Shown: positions 14,247-24,732 of the stretch, piece after piece
Numbering within the stretch: position 1 is the stretch's first letter
Layout: each line of letters opens with the position of its first letter
NCBI GenBank assembly: GCA_963797565.1
Contig: CAWCPM010000004.1
Span: 1 to 42,514, forward strand
DNA from: JAICYJ01 sp963797565
Lineage (GTDB): Bacteria > Actinomycetota > Thermoleophilia > Gaiellales > JAICJC01
Direction: 5' to 3'
DNA: 42,514 nucleotides
Position numbers and translations under genes: made by a program
The notes under the pieces: generated by a model
What the model was told of the DNA's origin: nothing
Database searches by the model: none
Seen by the model: the letters and a program-made list of their open reading frames with translations, nothing else

Positions 14247-14368
14247 GTGCGTCCTGGCCACTCGCTCAGGGCTCAGAGCCCGACCCGGCCGCCGTGGGGG
14301 TTCGGCACGCAATCGTGACGGGTCGTCACTGGTGGCATGTGTCGCGAAGTGGATGGTTGAGCCGGATC

Positions 14369-14388
14369 CCCGGCCGCCGGGAATTATT
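14369..14388 (+). terminator. hairpin with AT-rich tail, candidate terminator
   Basis: CCCGGC-C-GCCGGG (14369-14381) is followed directly by AATTATT. It lies 122 nt after the methyltransferase stop. The tail is AT-rich but not a pure T-run. Confidence 0.35.
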
Positions 14389-14490
14389 GGAGTCAAACAC
14401 CGCTTCGGGCGGGGACACGGGTCTGTGCCGGGCCGGTGGCACCGCCGCGACTGATCTGTGACCGCCGGTCGGGCGGGAGCCTGTGCCGCC

Positions 14491-14503
14491 GCCTGTTACA
14501 GGC
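14491..14503. repeat. 13-bp palindrome GCCTGT-T-ACAGGC
   Basis: This perfect inverted repeat lies 18 nt beyond the end of glcF. It may act in 3'-end formation of the glycolate operon or bind a protein. I see no other structure in the 275-bp gap 14247-14521 besides this, the hairpin at 14369 and GTGAC-GGGTC-GTCAC near 14318. Confidence 0.4.
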
Positions 14504-14521
14504 CGTTGCGGGATCGGTGCG

Positions 14522-15694
<1,173 letters not shown>

Positions 15695-15698
<4 letters not shown>

Positions 15699-16459
15699 GC
15701 CGCGAACCTCGCGATCACCCGCTGCTCGAGCGGGCTCAGCTCTCGCTCCGGCGCCGGCAGGTCGGCGAACAGCCAGCCCCGCGCCCAGCGCCCGACCACC
15801 GCGGTCGCCCCCGCATCCCGCAGCTCCGCCACCCGCCGCGGGCAGTCCGCCGGCAGGCAGCGGTGCAGGTGCAACCCCGCCTGCAGCCCCCGCTGCTCAT
15901 CCCACAGCCGCTCGTCCTGCTCCACCAGCTCCCCGCCCGCAAGCCCCAGCGCTTCCTCGGCCAGCCGGTCGGCCACCGGCCCCTCGAACCGCACCAGCAG
16001 CCGCTCCTGCGCCCATCGGTAGTCGACGCAGGACGGCGCCAGCGGCTCGAACACCGTCGCATCCTGCGTCTGCGTGACCAGCGTGCACGTCCGCGCCGGC
16101 AGCGGGTGCAGCCGCAGGGTCAGCTCCAGCAGCCGGCCCAGCCGGCCCTCCGCCCCGGTGAACAGCTTGGGCAGGTCGTACCCGGCCACGTTCTTGACCA
16201 CCTTGCCCCCGCCGCGGATCTCCTCGCCGCCCGGCAGCCGCGCCCGGATCCCCAGGACCAGGTCGCGCGGCCGCCCGTAGCCATGCGCCCGCGGCCCGAA
16301 CAGGCCCCGGTCGAACACGTCGCCGACCGTCAGCCGCTCATCGCCGGGCGGATCCAACGCAAGCATCTGGCCGGCACCGGCCAGCGCCGCCTGCAGCTCC
16401 ACCATCGGCGTCCCGGCCTCGACCGTGCACGTCAGGTCGCCCGCCTCGTGCTCGATCAC
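15695..16459 (-). CDS. glcE: glycolate oxidase FAD-binding subunit GlcE, N-terminally short
   Basis: This protein is 254 residues from GTG 16459 (another GTG lies at 16462). GlcE is normally about 350 residues. The body is typical: VIEHEAGDLTCTVEAGTPMV, LALDPPGDERLTVGDVFDRG, GYGRPRDLVLGIRARLPGGE and GGKVVKNVAGYDLPKLFTGA. What is missing is the first part of the FAD_binding_4 domain, the pyrophosphate loop of the type seen in GlcD (ARGAGTGLSGG). The sequence upstream is the coding C-terminus of glcD, so the missing piece is not hidden in another frame. The start overlaps the glcD stop (GTGA). Either a deletion removed the N-terminus or this lineage uses a compact GlcE. Confidence 0.8.
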
Positions 16460-17889
16460 CACCGCTCCGCCACCCCCTCCCGCTCCAGCGGATGCTCGCG
16501 GTAGTGGCCGGGCACCTCGCCGCACAGCCGCGGCGTCGGGAACACCTTGCCCGGGTTGCAGCGCCCGTCCGGATCGAACCCGCAGCGCAGCCGGTTCATC
16601 GCGTCGAGGTCGGCCTCGGAGAACATCTTGCCCATGTGCCGGGCCTTGTCCAGCCCGATCCCGTGCTCGCCGGTGAGCGAGCCGCCCGCCTCCACGCACG
16701 CGTTCAGGATCTCGGAGGCCAGCTGCTCCGCCAGCGCCGGCTGGCCCTCCACGGACGCGTCGTACAGCACCAGCGGATGCAGGTTGCCGTCGCCGGCGTG
16801 GAACACGTTGCCGACCCGCAGCCCGTACTGCTCCGACAGCTGCTCGATCCTGCGCAGCGTCTCGGGCAGCCGCGTCCGCGGCACCACGCCGTCCTGCACG
16901 TAGTAGTGGGGACTGATCCGGCCCATCGCCGCGAACGCCGCCTTGCGACCACGCCAGAACCCCGCCCGCTCGGCCTCGTCGCCGGCCTGGCGCACATCGC
17001 GCGCGCCGGCCGCCCGGCACAGGTGCACCGCCTCGGCCAGCACCTGCTCTACCTCGAGCGCCGGCCCGTCCAGCTCGATCAGCAGCACCGCTCCCGCATC
17101 CAGCGGCAGCCCGGCGTGCACCGCCGCCTCGGCGGCCGCGATCGTGAGCGCGTCCATCATCTCGATCGCCGCCGGGATGATGCCCGCGGCGATGATCGCC
17201 GACACCGCCTCACCGGCCTGGTCGGTATCCGCGAACGCGGCCAGCAGCGTCTCCACCCGCTGCGGCCGCGGCAGCACCCGCACCACCACCTCGGTGACAA
17301 CACCGAGCGTGCCCTCCGAGCCGACCACGGCGCCCAGCAGATCCAGCCCGTCGTGGTCGCTCAGTCGCACCAGCTCACCGCCGGCCAGCACCACGTCCGC
17401 CTCCAGCACGTGGTTGGTGGTGAACCCGTACTTGAGGCAGTGCGCGCCGCCCGAGTTCTCGGCGACGTTACCGCCGATCGTGCAGACCTGCTGGCTGGAC
17501 GGATCCGGCGCGTAGTAGAGCCCGTGCGGCGCCACCGCCTTCGTCACCTCCAGGTTGGTGACCCCGGGCTGCAGGCGCACGCGGCGGTTGGGCACGTCCA
17601 CGTCGAGGATCGCGCGCATCCGCGAGAGGCCGATCACGATCCCCTCCGCCACCGGCACCGCCCCACCCGAAAGCCCGGTGCCCGCGCCGCGTGCCACGAA
17701 CGGCACGCCGTGGCGTTCGCAGACGGAGACCGCGGCCACCACCTCGGCCGTGCTGCCGGGCAGCGCCACCGCCAGCGGCTGGGCCCGGTAGCCGGTGAGG
17801 CCGTCGGACTGGTAGGTGCGCAGCGCGACCGGGTCGGTGATCAGGTGGTCGGCGCCGACGGCGCGGCCCAGGTCGGCGAGCAGGCTCAC
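16456..17889 (-). CDS. glcD: glycolate oxidase flavin subunit GlcD
   Basis: This 477-residue flavoprotein oxidises glycolate (or D-lactate) to glyoxylate (or pyruvate) together with GlcE and GlcF. The FAD_binding_4 domain has VPFVARGAGTGLSGGAVPVA, QVCTIGGNVAENSGGAHCLK and AVVGSEGTLGVVTEVVVRVL. The C-terminal FAD-oxidase domain has VGNVFHAGDGNLHPLVLYD, GSLTGEHGIGLDKARHMGKM and the ending DPDGRCNPGKVFPTPRLCGE. The length is complete. GTG 17889 follows a TAGTCT -10 box by 6 nt, so this is a leaderless start of the glcDEF operon. Downstream glcE is short and glcF is frameshifted, so the operon may be failing or the assembly is imperfect. Confidence 0.93.
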   Translation of the reverse strand: MSLLADLGRAVGADHLITDPVALRTYQSDGLTGYRAQPLAVALPGSTAEVVAAVSVCERHGVPFVARGAGTGLSGGAVPVAEGIVIGLSRMRAILDVDVPNRRVRLQPGVTNLEVTKAVAPHGLYYAPDPSSQQVCTIGGNVAENSGGAHCLKYGFTTNHVLEADVVLAGGELVRLSDHDGLDLLGAVVGSEGTLGVVTEVVVRVLPRPQRVETLLAAFADTDQAGEAVSAIIAAGIIPAAIEMMDALTIAAAEAAVHAGLPLDAGAVLLIELDGPALEVEQVLAEAVHLCRAAGARDVRQAGDEAERAGFWRGRKAAFAAMGRISPHYYVQDGVVPRTRLPETLRRIEQLSEQYGLRVGNVFHAGDGNLHPLVLYDASVEGQPALAEQLASEILNACVEAGGSLTGEHGIGLDKARHMGKMFSEADLDAMNRLRCGFDPDGRCNPGKVFPTPRLCGEVPGHYREHPLEREGVAERW

Positions 17890-17895
17890 GCCCGC

Positions 17896-17901
17896 AGACT
17901 A
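17896..17901 (-). promoter_or_regulatory. -10 box (TAGTCT) for glcDEF, leaderless
   Basis: TAGTCT on the minus strand stands 6 nt before GTG 17889. Confidence 0.6.
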
Positions 17902-17936
17902 CCGCCTGGCGCCGTTGCGCCCTGGCTCGCCTGCGC

Positions 17937-18743
17937 TCACTTGGTGATGCGGAAGTAGGCGTACTTGGTCGAGCCGCCCAGGTTGGTGGAGTCGCCGGCG
18001 AAGCGGGCGACGAAGCGGAAGTTGGTGCCGATCAGCGACTTCGCATAGCGGAATCGCACGGCGGCGGTGCTCTTGGAGTTCAGGTTGAGCAGTAGCGAAC
18101 CCACCGAGCTCCAGCGGCCGGAGTGCTTGCGCTGCAGCACGAAGGTCGCGCCCTCGCCGGCGTGGTTCGGCTTCACCTTGGCCGCCCAGACAACACAGCC
18201 CTTGCTGCTGCTGACGCATGACGAGTGGAAGTGGAACAGCCGGTAGGCGCCGGCGCGGCCGTAGGGACGGCTGACCCAGGCGCTCAGCATGGCCACGTGG
18301 ACGCCGACCGTCCTGGGGGCGGAGTCGGTCGGGTCAAATGCGCCGTCGCCGTCCCAGTGCGCGGTGAAGCTGCTGGTGCGGGTCAGGGTCACGGTCGCCT
18401 TGAGGTTGCCGTTGACGTCCACCGCGCCGGATGCCACCAGCACCGGCGAGCCGCCGGCCGGGGTGCGGAAGATGGACACGAGCGGATTCTCGCCGGTGTC
18501 GCTGCCCAGGTGGGCGGTGACGGTGACCGACTTGCGGTAGGCGATCCTGGTCTTCGAGACCGACAGCGTGAGGTCGCCGGTGACGGACGGGACGAGGGCG
18601 GGCAGCTGCGCGGCCGGAGCGGCCACGCGGACGGGCGAGTGGAACCCTGTGGCCGGCTGCAACGAAGCGCCGGCGGGAAGCGCGGACATGAGGGCCGCGG
18701 CGGCAACAGCGGCCGGAACGGCGATGACCTTAAGTGGGAACAA
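17937..18743 (-). CDS. secreted protein with a bacterial Ig-like domain
   Basis: This 268-residue exported protein is read from TTG 18743. The signal peptide begins MFPLKVIAVPAAVAAAALMS and ends near ALPAGASLQ. An Ig-like beta-sandwich follows (about residues 55-145): LTLSVSKTRIAYRKSVTVTA, VSIFRTPAGGSPVLVASGAV, NGNLKATVTLTRTSSFTAHW. A second beta-rich domain lies at about 150-265 and carries two Cys in SSCVSSSKGCVVW, a likely disulfide. The end reads STNLGGSTKYAYFRITK. TTG is chosen because GAGGAG lies about 6 nt upstream. A promoter at 18788-18815 lies inside the longer open frame, which argues against a start there. The role is unknown; a cell-surface or matrix function is plausible. Confidence 0.75.
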   Translation of the reverse strand: MFPLKVIAVPAAVAAAALMSALPAGASLQPATGFHSPVRVAAPAAQLPALVPSVTGDLTLSVSKTRIAYRKSVTVTAHLGSDTGENPLVSIFRTPAGGSPVLVASGAVDVNGNLKATVTLTRTSSFTAHWDGDGAFDPTDSAPRTVGVHVAMLSAWVSRPYGRAGAYRLFHFHSSCVSSSKGCVVWAAKVKPNHAGEGATFVLQRKHSGRWSSVGSLLLNLNSKSTAAVRFRYAKSLIGTNFRFVARFAGDSTNLGGSTKYAYFRITK

Positions 18744-18787
18744 CGATGACTCCTCGGCGGACGACAGCGACAACACGCTCTCTCGCA

Positions 18788-18815
18788 GTGTTAGCGCAGA
18801 CGCCGGATCCGTCAA
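18788..18815 (-). promoter_or_regulatory. -35/-10 promoter of the secreted Ig-like protein
   Basis: TTGACG (18815-18810) and TAACAC (18793-18788) are 16 nt apart on the minus strand. They lie about 45 nt before the TTG start, giving a leader with a normal ribosome binding site. Confidence 0.45.
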
Positions 18816-18851
18816 CGGAAGCCTGCTTCTCTTAACAGCGGCGCCGCGGCG

Positions 18852-21434
<2,583 letters not shown>

Positions 21435-21440
21435 GGCCGA

Positions 21441-21446
21441 ACGGTA
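21441..21446 (-). promoter_or_regulatory. -10 box (TACCGT) for acnA, leaderless
   Basis: TACCGT on the minus strand stands 6 nt before ATG 21434. The following TTCGGCCATG is the same as at the cyclase promoter (40457-40462). Confidence 0.6.
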
Positions 21447-21456
21447 TCAAGATACC
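21443..21456. promoter_or_regulatory. 14-bp palindrome GGTATC-AA-GATACC overlapping the acnA promoter
   Basis: Six-base arms flank two central bases, and four of the six -10 bases lie inside the left arm. It is well placed for a repressor of acnA. Confidence 0.45.
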
Positions 21457-21493
21457 CCCTGATCCTTCGCCCACCCGAACCGCGGGACGTTGC

Positions 21494-21775
21494 ATGAACG
21501 GTTCACGAGTTCCTCTGCCGGCCAATGCAGAACGCCCCTTCCAGGTGTTCGTCAACGGCGTGCCGAAGCAGGAGGGCGTCGACTTCGAGGTGCGCGGCGC
21601 GGACCTGGTGTTCGCAGGCGAGCTGGTGCCGCCGCGCAAGATGACCGCCAGGAGCTACGCGCGGCTGATGTTCTGGGGCCGCTACAAGACCGAGCACAGC
21701 GTCGACCTGGTGTTCCAGCGCGGCGGCGACCGCGCGATCGCCAACGGCCTGGCGATCCTGCCGCCGGAGCTTTAG
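21494..21775 (+). CDS. small protein of unknown function
   Basis: I do not recognise this 93-residue protein. It starts MNGSRVPLPANAERPFQVFV. QVFVNGVPKQEGVDFEVRGA reads like a beta-rich carbohydrate-binding or tail-fibre type repeat, the 'vfvNGv.q..g.Dfev.g..lvF' pattern often seen after structural domains. The rest is ELVPPRKMTARSYARLMFWG, RYKTEHSVDLVFQRGGDRA and AIANGLAILPPEL. There is no signal peptide or Cys. ATG 21494 has no clear ribosome binding site. It is divergent from acnA (60-bp gap), and its stop overlaps that of the convergent membrane protein gene by 4 nt. Confidence 0.65.
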   Translation: MNGSRVPLPANAERPFQVFVNGVPKQEGVDFEVRGADLVFAGELVPPRKMTARSYARLMFWGRYKTEHSVDLVFQRGGDRAIANGLAILPPEL

Positions 21776-22023
21776 ACGACCGGGTAGTTCGCGATCCAGC
21801 GGCCGAGCATGGCGACCAGCGTGATCACGATCACGGCCATGATCGTGCCGCCGCGCGCCCGCGGTGTCAGGAAGTAGGCGATCACGGCGATGGCGAGGGC
21901 GATCGGCCCCGCGTACACGGGCTTCCACCAGAAGCCGGTGACCGCGACGGTCACGGCAGCGCCGCTGAGCACGGCCAGCGCGTCGTCTTGGAATGACTCG
22001 TACTCAGGCGTGTAATCTCGCAC
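21772..22023 (-). CDS. small two-helix membrane protein, unknown function
   Basis: This 83-residue protein has an acidic N-terminus (MRDYTPEYESFQDDALAVLS). Two or three hydrophobic segments follow (about residues 18-32; 37-54, YAGPIALAIAVIAYFLTP; 60-76, GTIMAVIVITLVAMLG). I do not recognise a family. GTG 22023 has AAGGAG 5 nt upstream. A TAGAAT -10 box at 22054-22059 would give a leader of about 25 nt. The gap to glpX on the same strand is about 100 bp. Confidence 0.65.
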   Translation of the reverse strand: MRDYTPEYESFQDDALAVLSGAAVTVAVTGFWWKPVYAGPIALAIAVIAYFLTPRARGGTIMAVIVITLVAMLGRWIANYPVV

Positions 22024-22053
22024 GGGCGCTCCTTGGGGCGACTGGTGTCGGCC

Positions 22054-22059
22054 ATTCTA
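22054..22059 (-). promoter_or_regulatory. candidate -10 box (TAGAAT) for the 83-aa membrane protein
   Basis: TAGAAT on the minus strand lies 30 nt before GTG 22023, consistent with a short leader that carries AAGGAG. Confidence 0.4.
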
Positions 22060-22125
22060 CCGATGGCGGAGACGAGAGGGACGGAAGTCGCACATGAGGC
22101 TCGTCACGTTCGACCTGCGCCGCGA

Positions 22126-23112
22126 TCAGTCGTAGCGGCTGCCGGCCAGCTCGCCCAGCTTCTCCATGCTGTGCGTGGCCTGCAGCGTGCGCACCGTGCC
22201 CGACTTGGAGCGCATCACGAGCGAGTGCGTGCGGGCACCGCCGTGCTGGTAGCGGACGCCGCGCAGCAGGTCGCCGTCGGTCACGCCGGTGGCCGCGAAG
22301 AACGTGTTGTCGCCACGGACAAGGTCGTCCAGCAGCAGCACCCGGTCGAGGTCGTAGCCGGCGTCGATCGCGGCCTTCCGCTCGGCGTCGTCCCGCGGCC
22401 AAAGCTTGCCCTGGAACTGGCCGCCCAGGCACTTGAAGGCGGCGGCCGACAGCACACCCTCCGGCGTGCCGCCGATGCCCCACAGCAGGTCGATGCCCGT
22501 GTCGGGGCTGGCCGCCATCAGCGCCCCGGACACGTCGCCGTGCGGGATGAAGCGGATGCGGGTGCCGACGGCGCGGATCCGCTTCACCATCTCGTCGTGG
22601 CGGGGCCGGTCGAGGATCACCACCATCAGATCGCGCGGGCGCACCCGCTTGGCGCGGGCGACAGCCTCCAGCGTCTCCTCGATCGGCGCGTTCAGGTCGA
22701 GCTCGTCGTCGACCTCGGGGCCACAGGCCAGCTTCTCCATGTAGACACAGGGGCCGGGATCGAACATGGTGCCCTGCTCCGACGCCGCCACCACCGCCAG
22801 CGCGTTCGGCTGCCCGCGCGCGCACAGCTCGGTGCCCTCCAGCGGATCGACCGCGACGTCCACCTCGACGCCGGTGCCGGTGCCGATCCGCTCGCCGTTG
22901 AACAGCATCGGCGCCTCGTCCTTCTCGCCCTCGCCGATCACGACGACACCGTCCATCTCGACGGTGGCCAGCATGTGGCGCATGGCGTCGACGGCGGCCT
23001 GGTCGGCGGAGATCTTGTCGCCGGCGCCGACCCATCGCGACGCCGCGAGCGCCGCGGCCTCGGTCACGCGCACGAGCTCGAGGGCAAGGTTCCGGTCGGG
23101 GGCGTGCGGCAT
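22126..23112 (-). CDS. glpX: class II fructose-1,6-bisphosphatase
   Basis: This 328-residue Li-sensitive phosphatase hydrolyses fructose 1,6-bisphosphate in gluconeogenesis. The metal and substrate motifs of the GlpX family are present: VVVIGEGEKDEAPMLFNGER, VAVDPLEGTELCARGQPNAL, LLWGIGGTPEGVLSAAAFKC and VRGDNTFFAATGVTDGDLLR. The length matches the family (about 320-335). ATG 23112 is fixed by a TATCCT -10 box 7 nt upstream, so the mRNA is leaderless. No other glycolytic or glycerol gene adjoins it. Confidence 0.96.
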   Translation of the reverse strand: MPHAPDRNLALELVRVTEAAALAASRWVGAGDKISADQAAVDAMRHMLATVEMDGVVVIGEGEKDEAPMLFNGERIGTGTGVEVDVAVDPLEGTELCARGQPNALAVVAASEQGTMFDPGPCVYMEKLACGPEVDDELDLNAPIEETLEAVARAKRVRPRDLMVVILDRPRHDEMVKRIRAVGTRIRFIPHGDVSGALMAASPDTGIDLLWGIGGTPEGVLSAAAFKCLGGQFQGKLWPRDDAERKAAIDAGYDLDRVLLLDDLVRGDNTFFAATGVTDGDLLRGVRYQHGGARTHSLVMRSKSGTVRTLQATHSMEKLGELAGSRYD

Positions 23113-23119
23113 CCGGCCC

Positions 23120-23125
23120 AGGATA
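23120..23125 (-). promoter_or_regulatory. -10 box (TATCCT) for glpX, leaderless
   Basis: TATCCT on the minus strand stands 7 nt before ATG 23112. Confidence 0.6.
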
Positions 23126-23149
23126 CCCCGTGGGTGGATGATTGATCGT

Positions 23150-24055
23150 CTACTCGCGGAGCAGCCGCGTCGCCAGCCCCGAGATGTGCTCGCGGTCGTG
23201 CAGCGGCTCCAGCCAGCGCTCCGGGATCGCCTCGGCGCCGAAGCGAGCGCCCGCCAGCGCCCCCGTGATGGCGGCGTTGGTGTCGGCGTCGCCGCCCAGA
23301 TTGGCGGCGTCCACCACCGCCTGCTCGAAGCTGGGCGCCGTCATCGCCGCCCAGAAGGCCACCTGCAGGGCCGTCATCACGTACCCGATCTGCCGCTGCA
23401 CGGGATCGAGCAGGTCGTCGGCCGTGAGGGTGACCGCAGCCGCCACGGCCTGCCCGACCTGCGAGCTGGACGAGGGCGCGCGGCGATCCTGCAGGAGCGC
23501 GGCGATGGTCAGGTTGAACAGCGCACAGGCGTCACCCGCCAGCTCGTCGTGGTGGGTCAGCGAGGAGTCGAGACGGGAGACGCGCTCGATCGCGCCGGTG
23601 TCGCCCCGGTAGCGGATCGCGATCGGTGCGGTGCGCATCAGCGAGCCGTTGCCGGCGCTGTGGCCGCCCGATCGGGTGTGGTAGTCGGCGGCCGCGGCGC
23701 GCGCCGCCTCGGGCGTGCTGGCACGGGCCAGCGCGTGGCTGACGGTGGCGCCGATGTCCTTGGGCGAGGAGCGCGCCCACACCAGGTAGCGGGCGAGCAC
23801 GTCATCCTCGTCGTAGACGCCGCGGTCGGCCATGCTCTCGGCCAGCTTCAGCGCCATGGCGGTGTCGTCCGTCCACTCGCCCAGCGACCACGTCCGCGAG
23901 GCGACCATGTCGCGCAACGGGCCGCCGTAGCGGGCGAAGATCTGCTCTGGATGATCCCACTCCAGCGCCGCGCCCAGGGCGTCTCCCACAGCGAGACCGA
24001 GCATCACACCGCGGGCGCGGTCTGCCACCTGTGCGTGCGGCGCCCGGCGCCTCAT
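23150..24055 (-). CDS. ADP-ribosylglycohydrolase family protein
   Basis: This 301-residue all-helical protein belongs to the DraG/ARH family, whose members remove ADP-ribose from arginine, serine, nucleic acids or small molecules using two Mg ions. The metal motifs are all present: GVMLGLAVGDALGAALEW, LGEWTDDTAMALKLAES, GNGSLMRTAPIAIRYRG and AANLGGDADTNAAITGALAG. The last is followed by RFGAEAIPERWLEPL. The start ATG 24055 overlaps the TGA of nei (ATGA), which chooses it over an upstream ATG. It is the last gene of a lhr-nei-ADPRH operon. That setting suggests reversal of ADP-ribosylation linked to DNA repair, but this is inference; the substrate is not known. Confidence 0.9.
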   Translation of the reverse strand: MRRRAPHAQVADRARGVMLGLAVGDALGAALEWDHPEQIFARYGGPLRDMVASRTWSLGEWTDDTAMALKLAESMADRGVYDEDDVLARYLVWARSSPKDIGATVSHALARASTPEAARAAAADYHTRSGGHSAGNGSLMRTAPIAIRYRGDTGAIERVSRLDSSLTHHDELAGDACALFNLTIAALLQDRRAPSSSSQVGQAVAAAVTLTADDLLDPVQRQIGYVMTALQVAFWAAMTAPSFEQAVVDAANLGGDADTNAAITGALAGARFGAEAIPERWLEPLHDREHISGLATRLLRE

Positions 24056-24732
24056 GAGCAGCATGCTGGACACCACCAGGTCGTGCGCCGCTGCTCGCCC
24101 TGTGGCGCGCTTCGGATCGGCGTGCCGCAGCGCGGGCAGGGCCGGCCCGTGGCCCGGTACACGCGGGCGGGCAGGCGGCCGCCGGCGGAGACCCCGTCGC
24201 GCAGGATGCGGGCGGCCACCCCGGCCAGCTCGAGCAGGCGATCGTCGTCGAGCGACGACACGAGCGCAAACGGGTCGATCAGGCACTCCCATAGGGCCTC
24301 GCTCTTGACGATGTTGCCGGCGCCGGCGACGACGCGCTGATCGAGCAGCACCTCGCCAATCGGGCGGTCAACCAGCCGCGCGCGCCGCAGGAACTCGGCC
24401 CCGTCGAAGTCGCGGAGCAGATCGGGGCCCAGCGCCAGGCGCAGGCGGGCCGCGGGGACGACCTCCAGACGGCCCCGGATGACGGCGTCACCCGCGGCCG
24501 TGCGCAGCACGTGACGGCCGCGGCCGGCACCGGGCGCGGCCAGCCGTACGCTGCCGTGCAGCCCCAGGTGGGCGTGCAATGAGCGGCCGTCGTCGCAGTG
24601 CACCAGCAGGTGCTTGCCACGGGCCTCGACGCCGACGACGGTGGCGCCGCTGAGCGGCCCCTCGCTGACGACCTCGCCGACCAGCGGCCGCAGCCGCCGC
24701 GAGGCCAGCTCCAGCGAGTGGCCCTCAGGCAC
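24052..24732 (-). CDS. nei: Fpg/Nei-family DNA glycosylase
   Basis: This 226-residue base-excision-repair glycosylase/AP lyase starts with PEGHSLELASRRLRPLVGEV after the initiator. The N-terminal Pro is the catalytic nucleophile and Glu follows it, and PEGH is typical of the Nei side of the family. The helix-two-turn-helix is DQRVVAGAGNIVKSEALWEC. The C-terminal zinc finger is CPRCGTPIRSAPQGEQRRTT followed by WWCPACC. It is shorter than E. coli Nei (263), mainly in the first domain. GTG 24732 lies within the last codons of lhr (8-bp overlap) and its TGA overlaps the next start, so translation is coupled at both ends. lhr-nei neighbourhood is known in mycobacteria. Confidence 0.92.
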   Translation of the reverse strand: MPEGHSLELASRRLRPLVGEVVSEGPLSGATVVGVEARGKHLLVHCDDGRSLHAHLGLHGSVRLAAPGAGRGRHVLRTAAGDAVIRGRLEVVPAARLRLALGPDLLRDFDGAEFLRRARLVDRPIGEVLLDQRVVAGAGNIVKSEALWECLIDPFALVSSLDDDRLLELAGVAARILRDGVSAGGRLPARVYRATGRPCPRCGTPIRSAPQGEQRRTTWWCPACCS

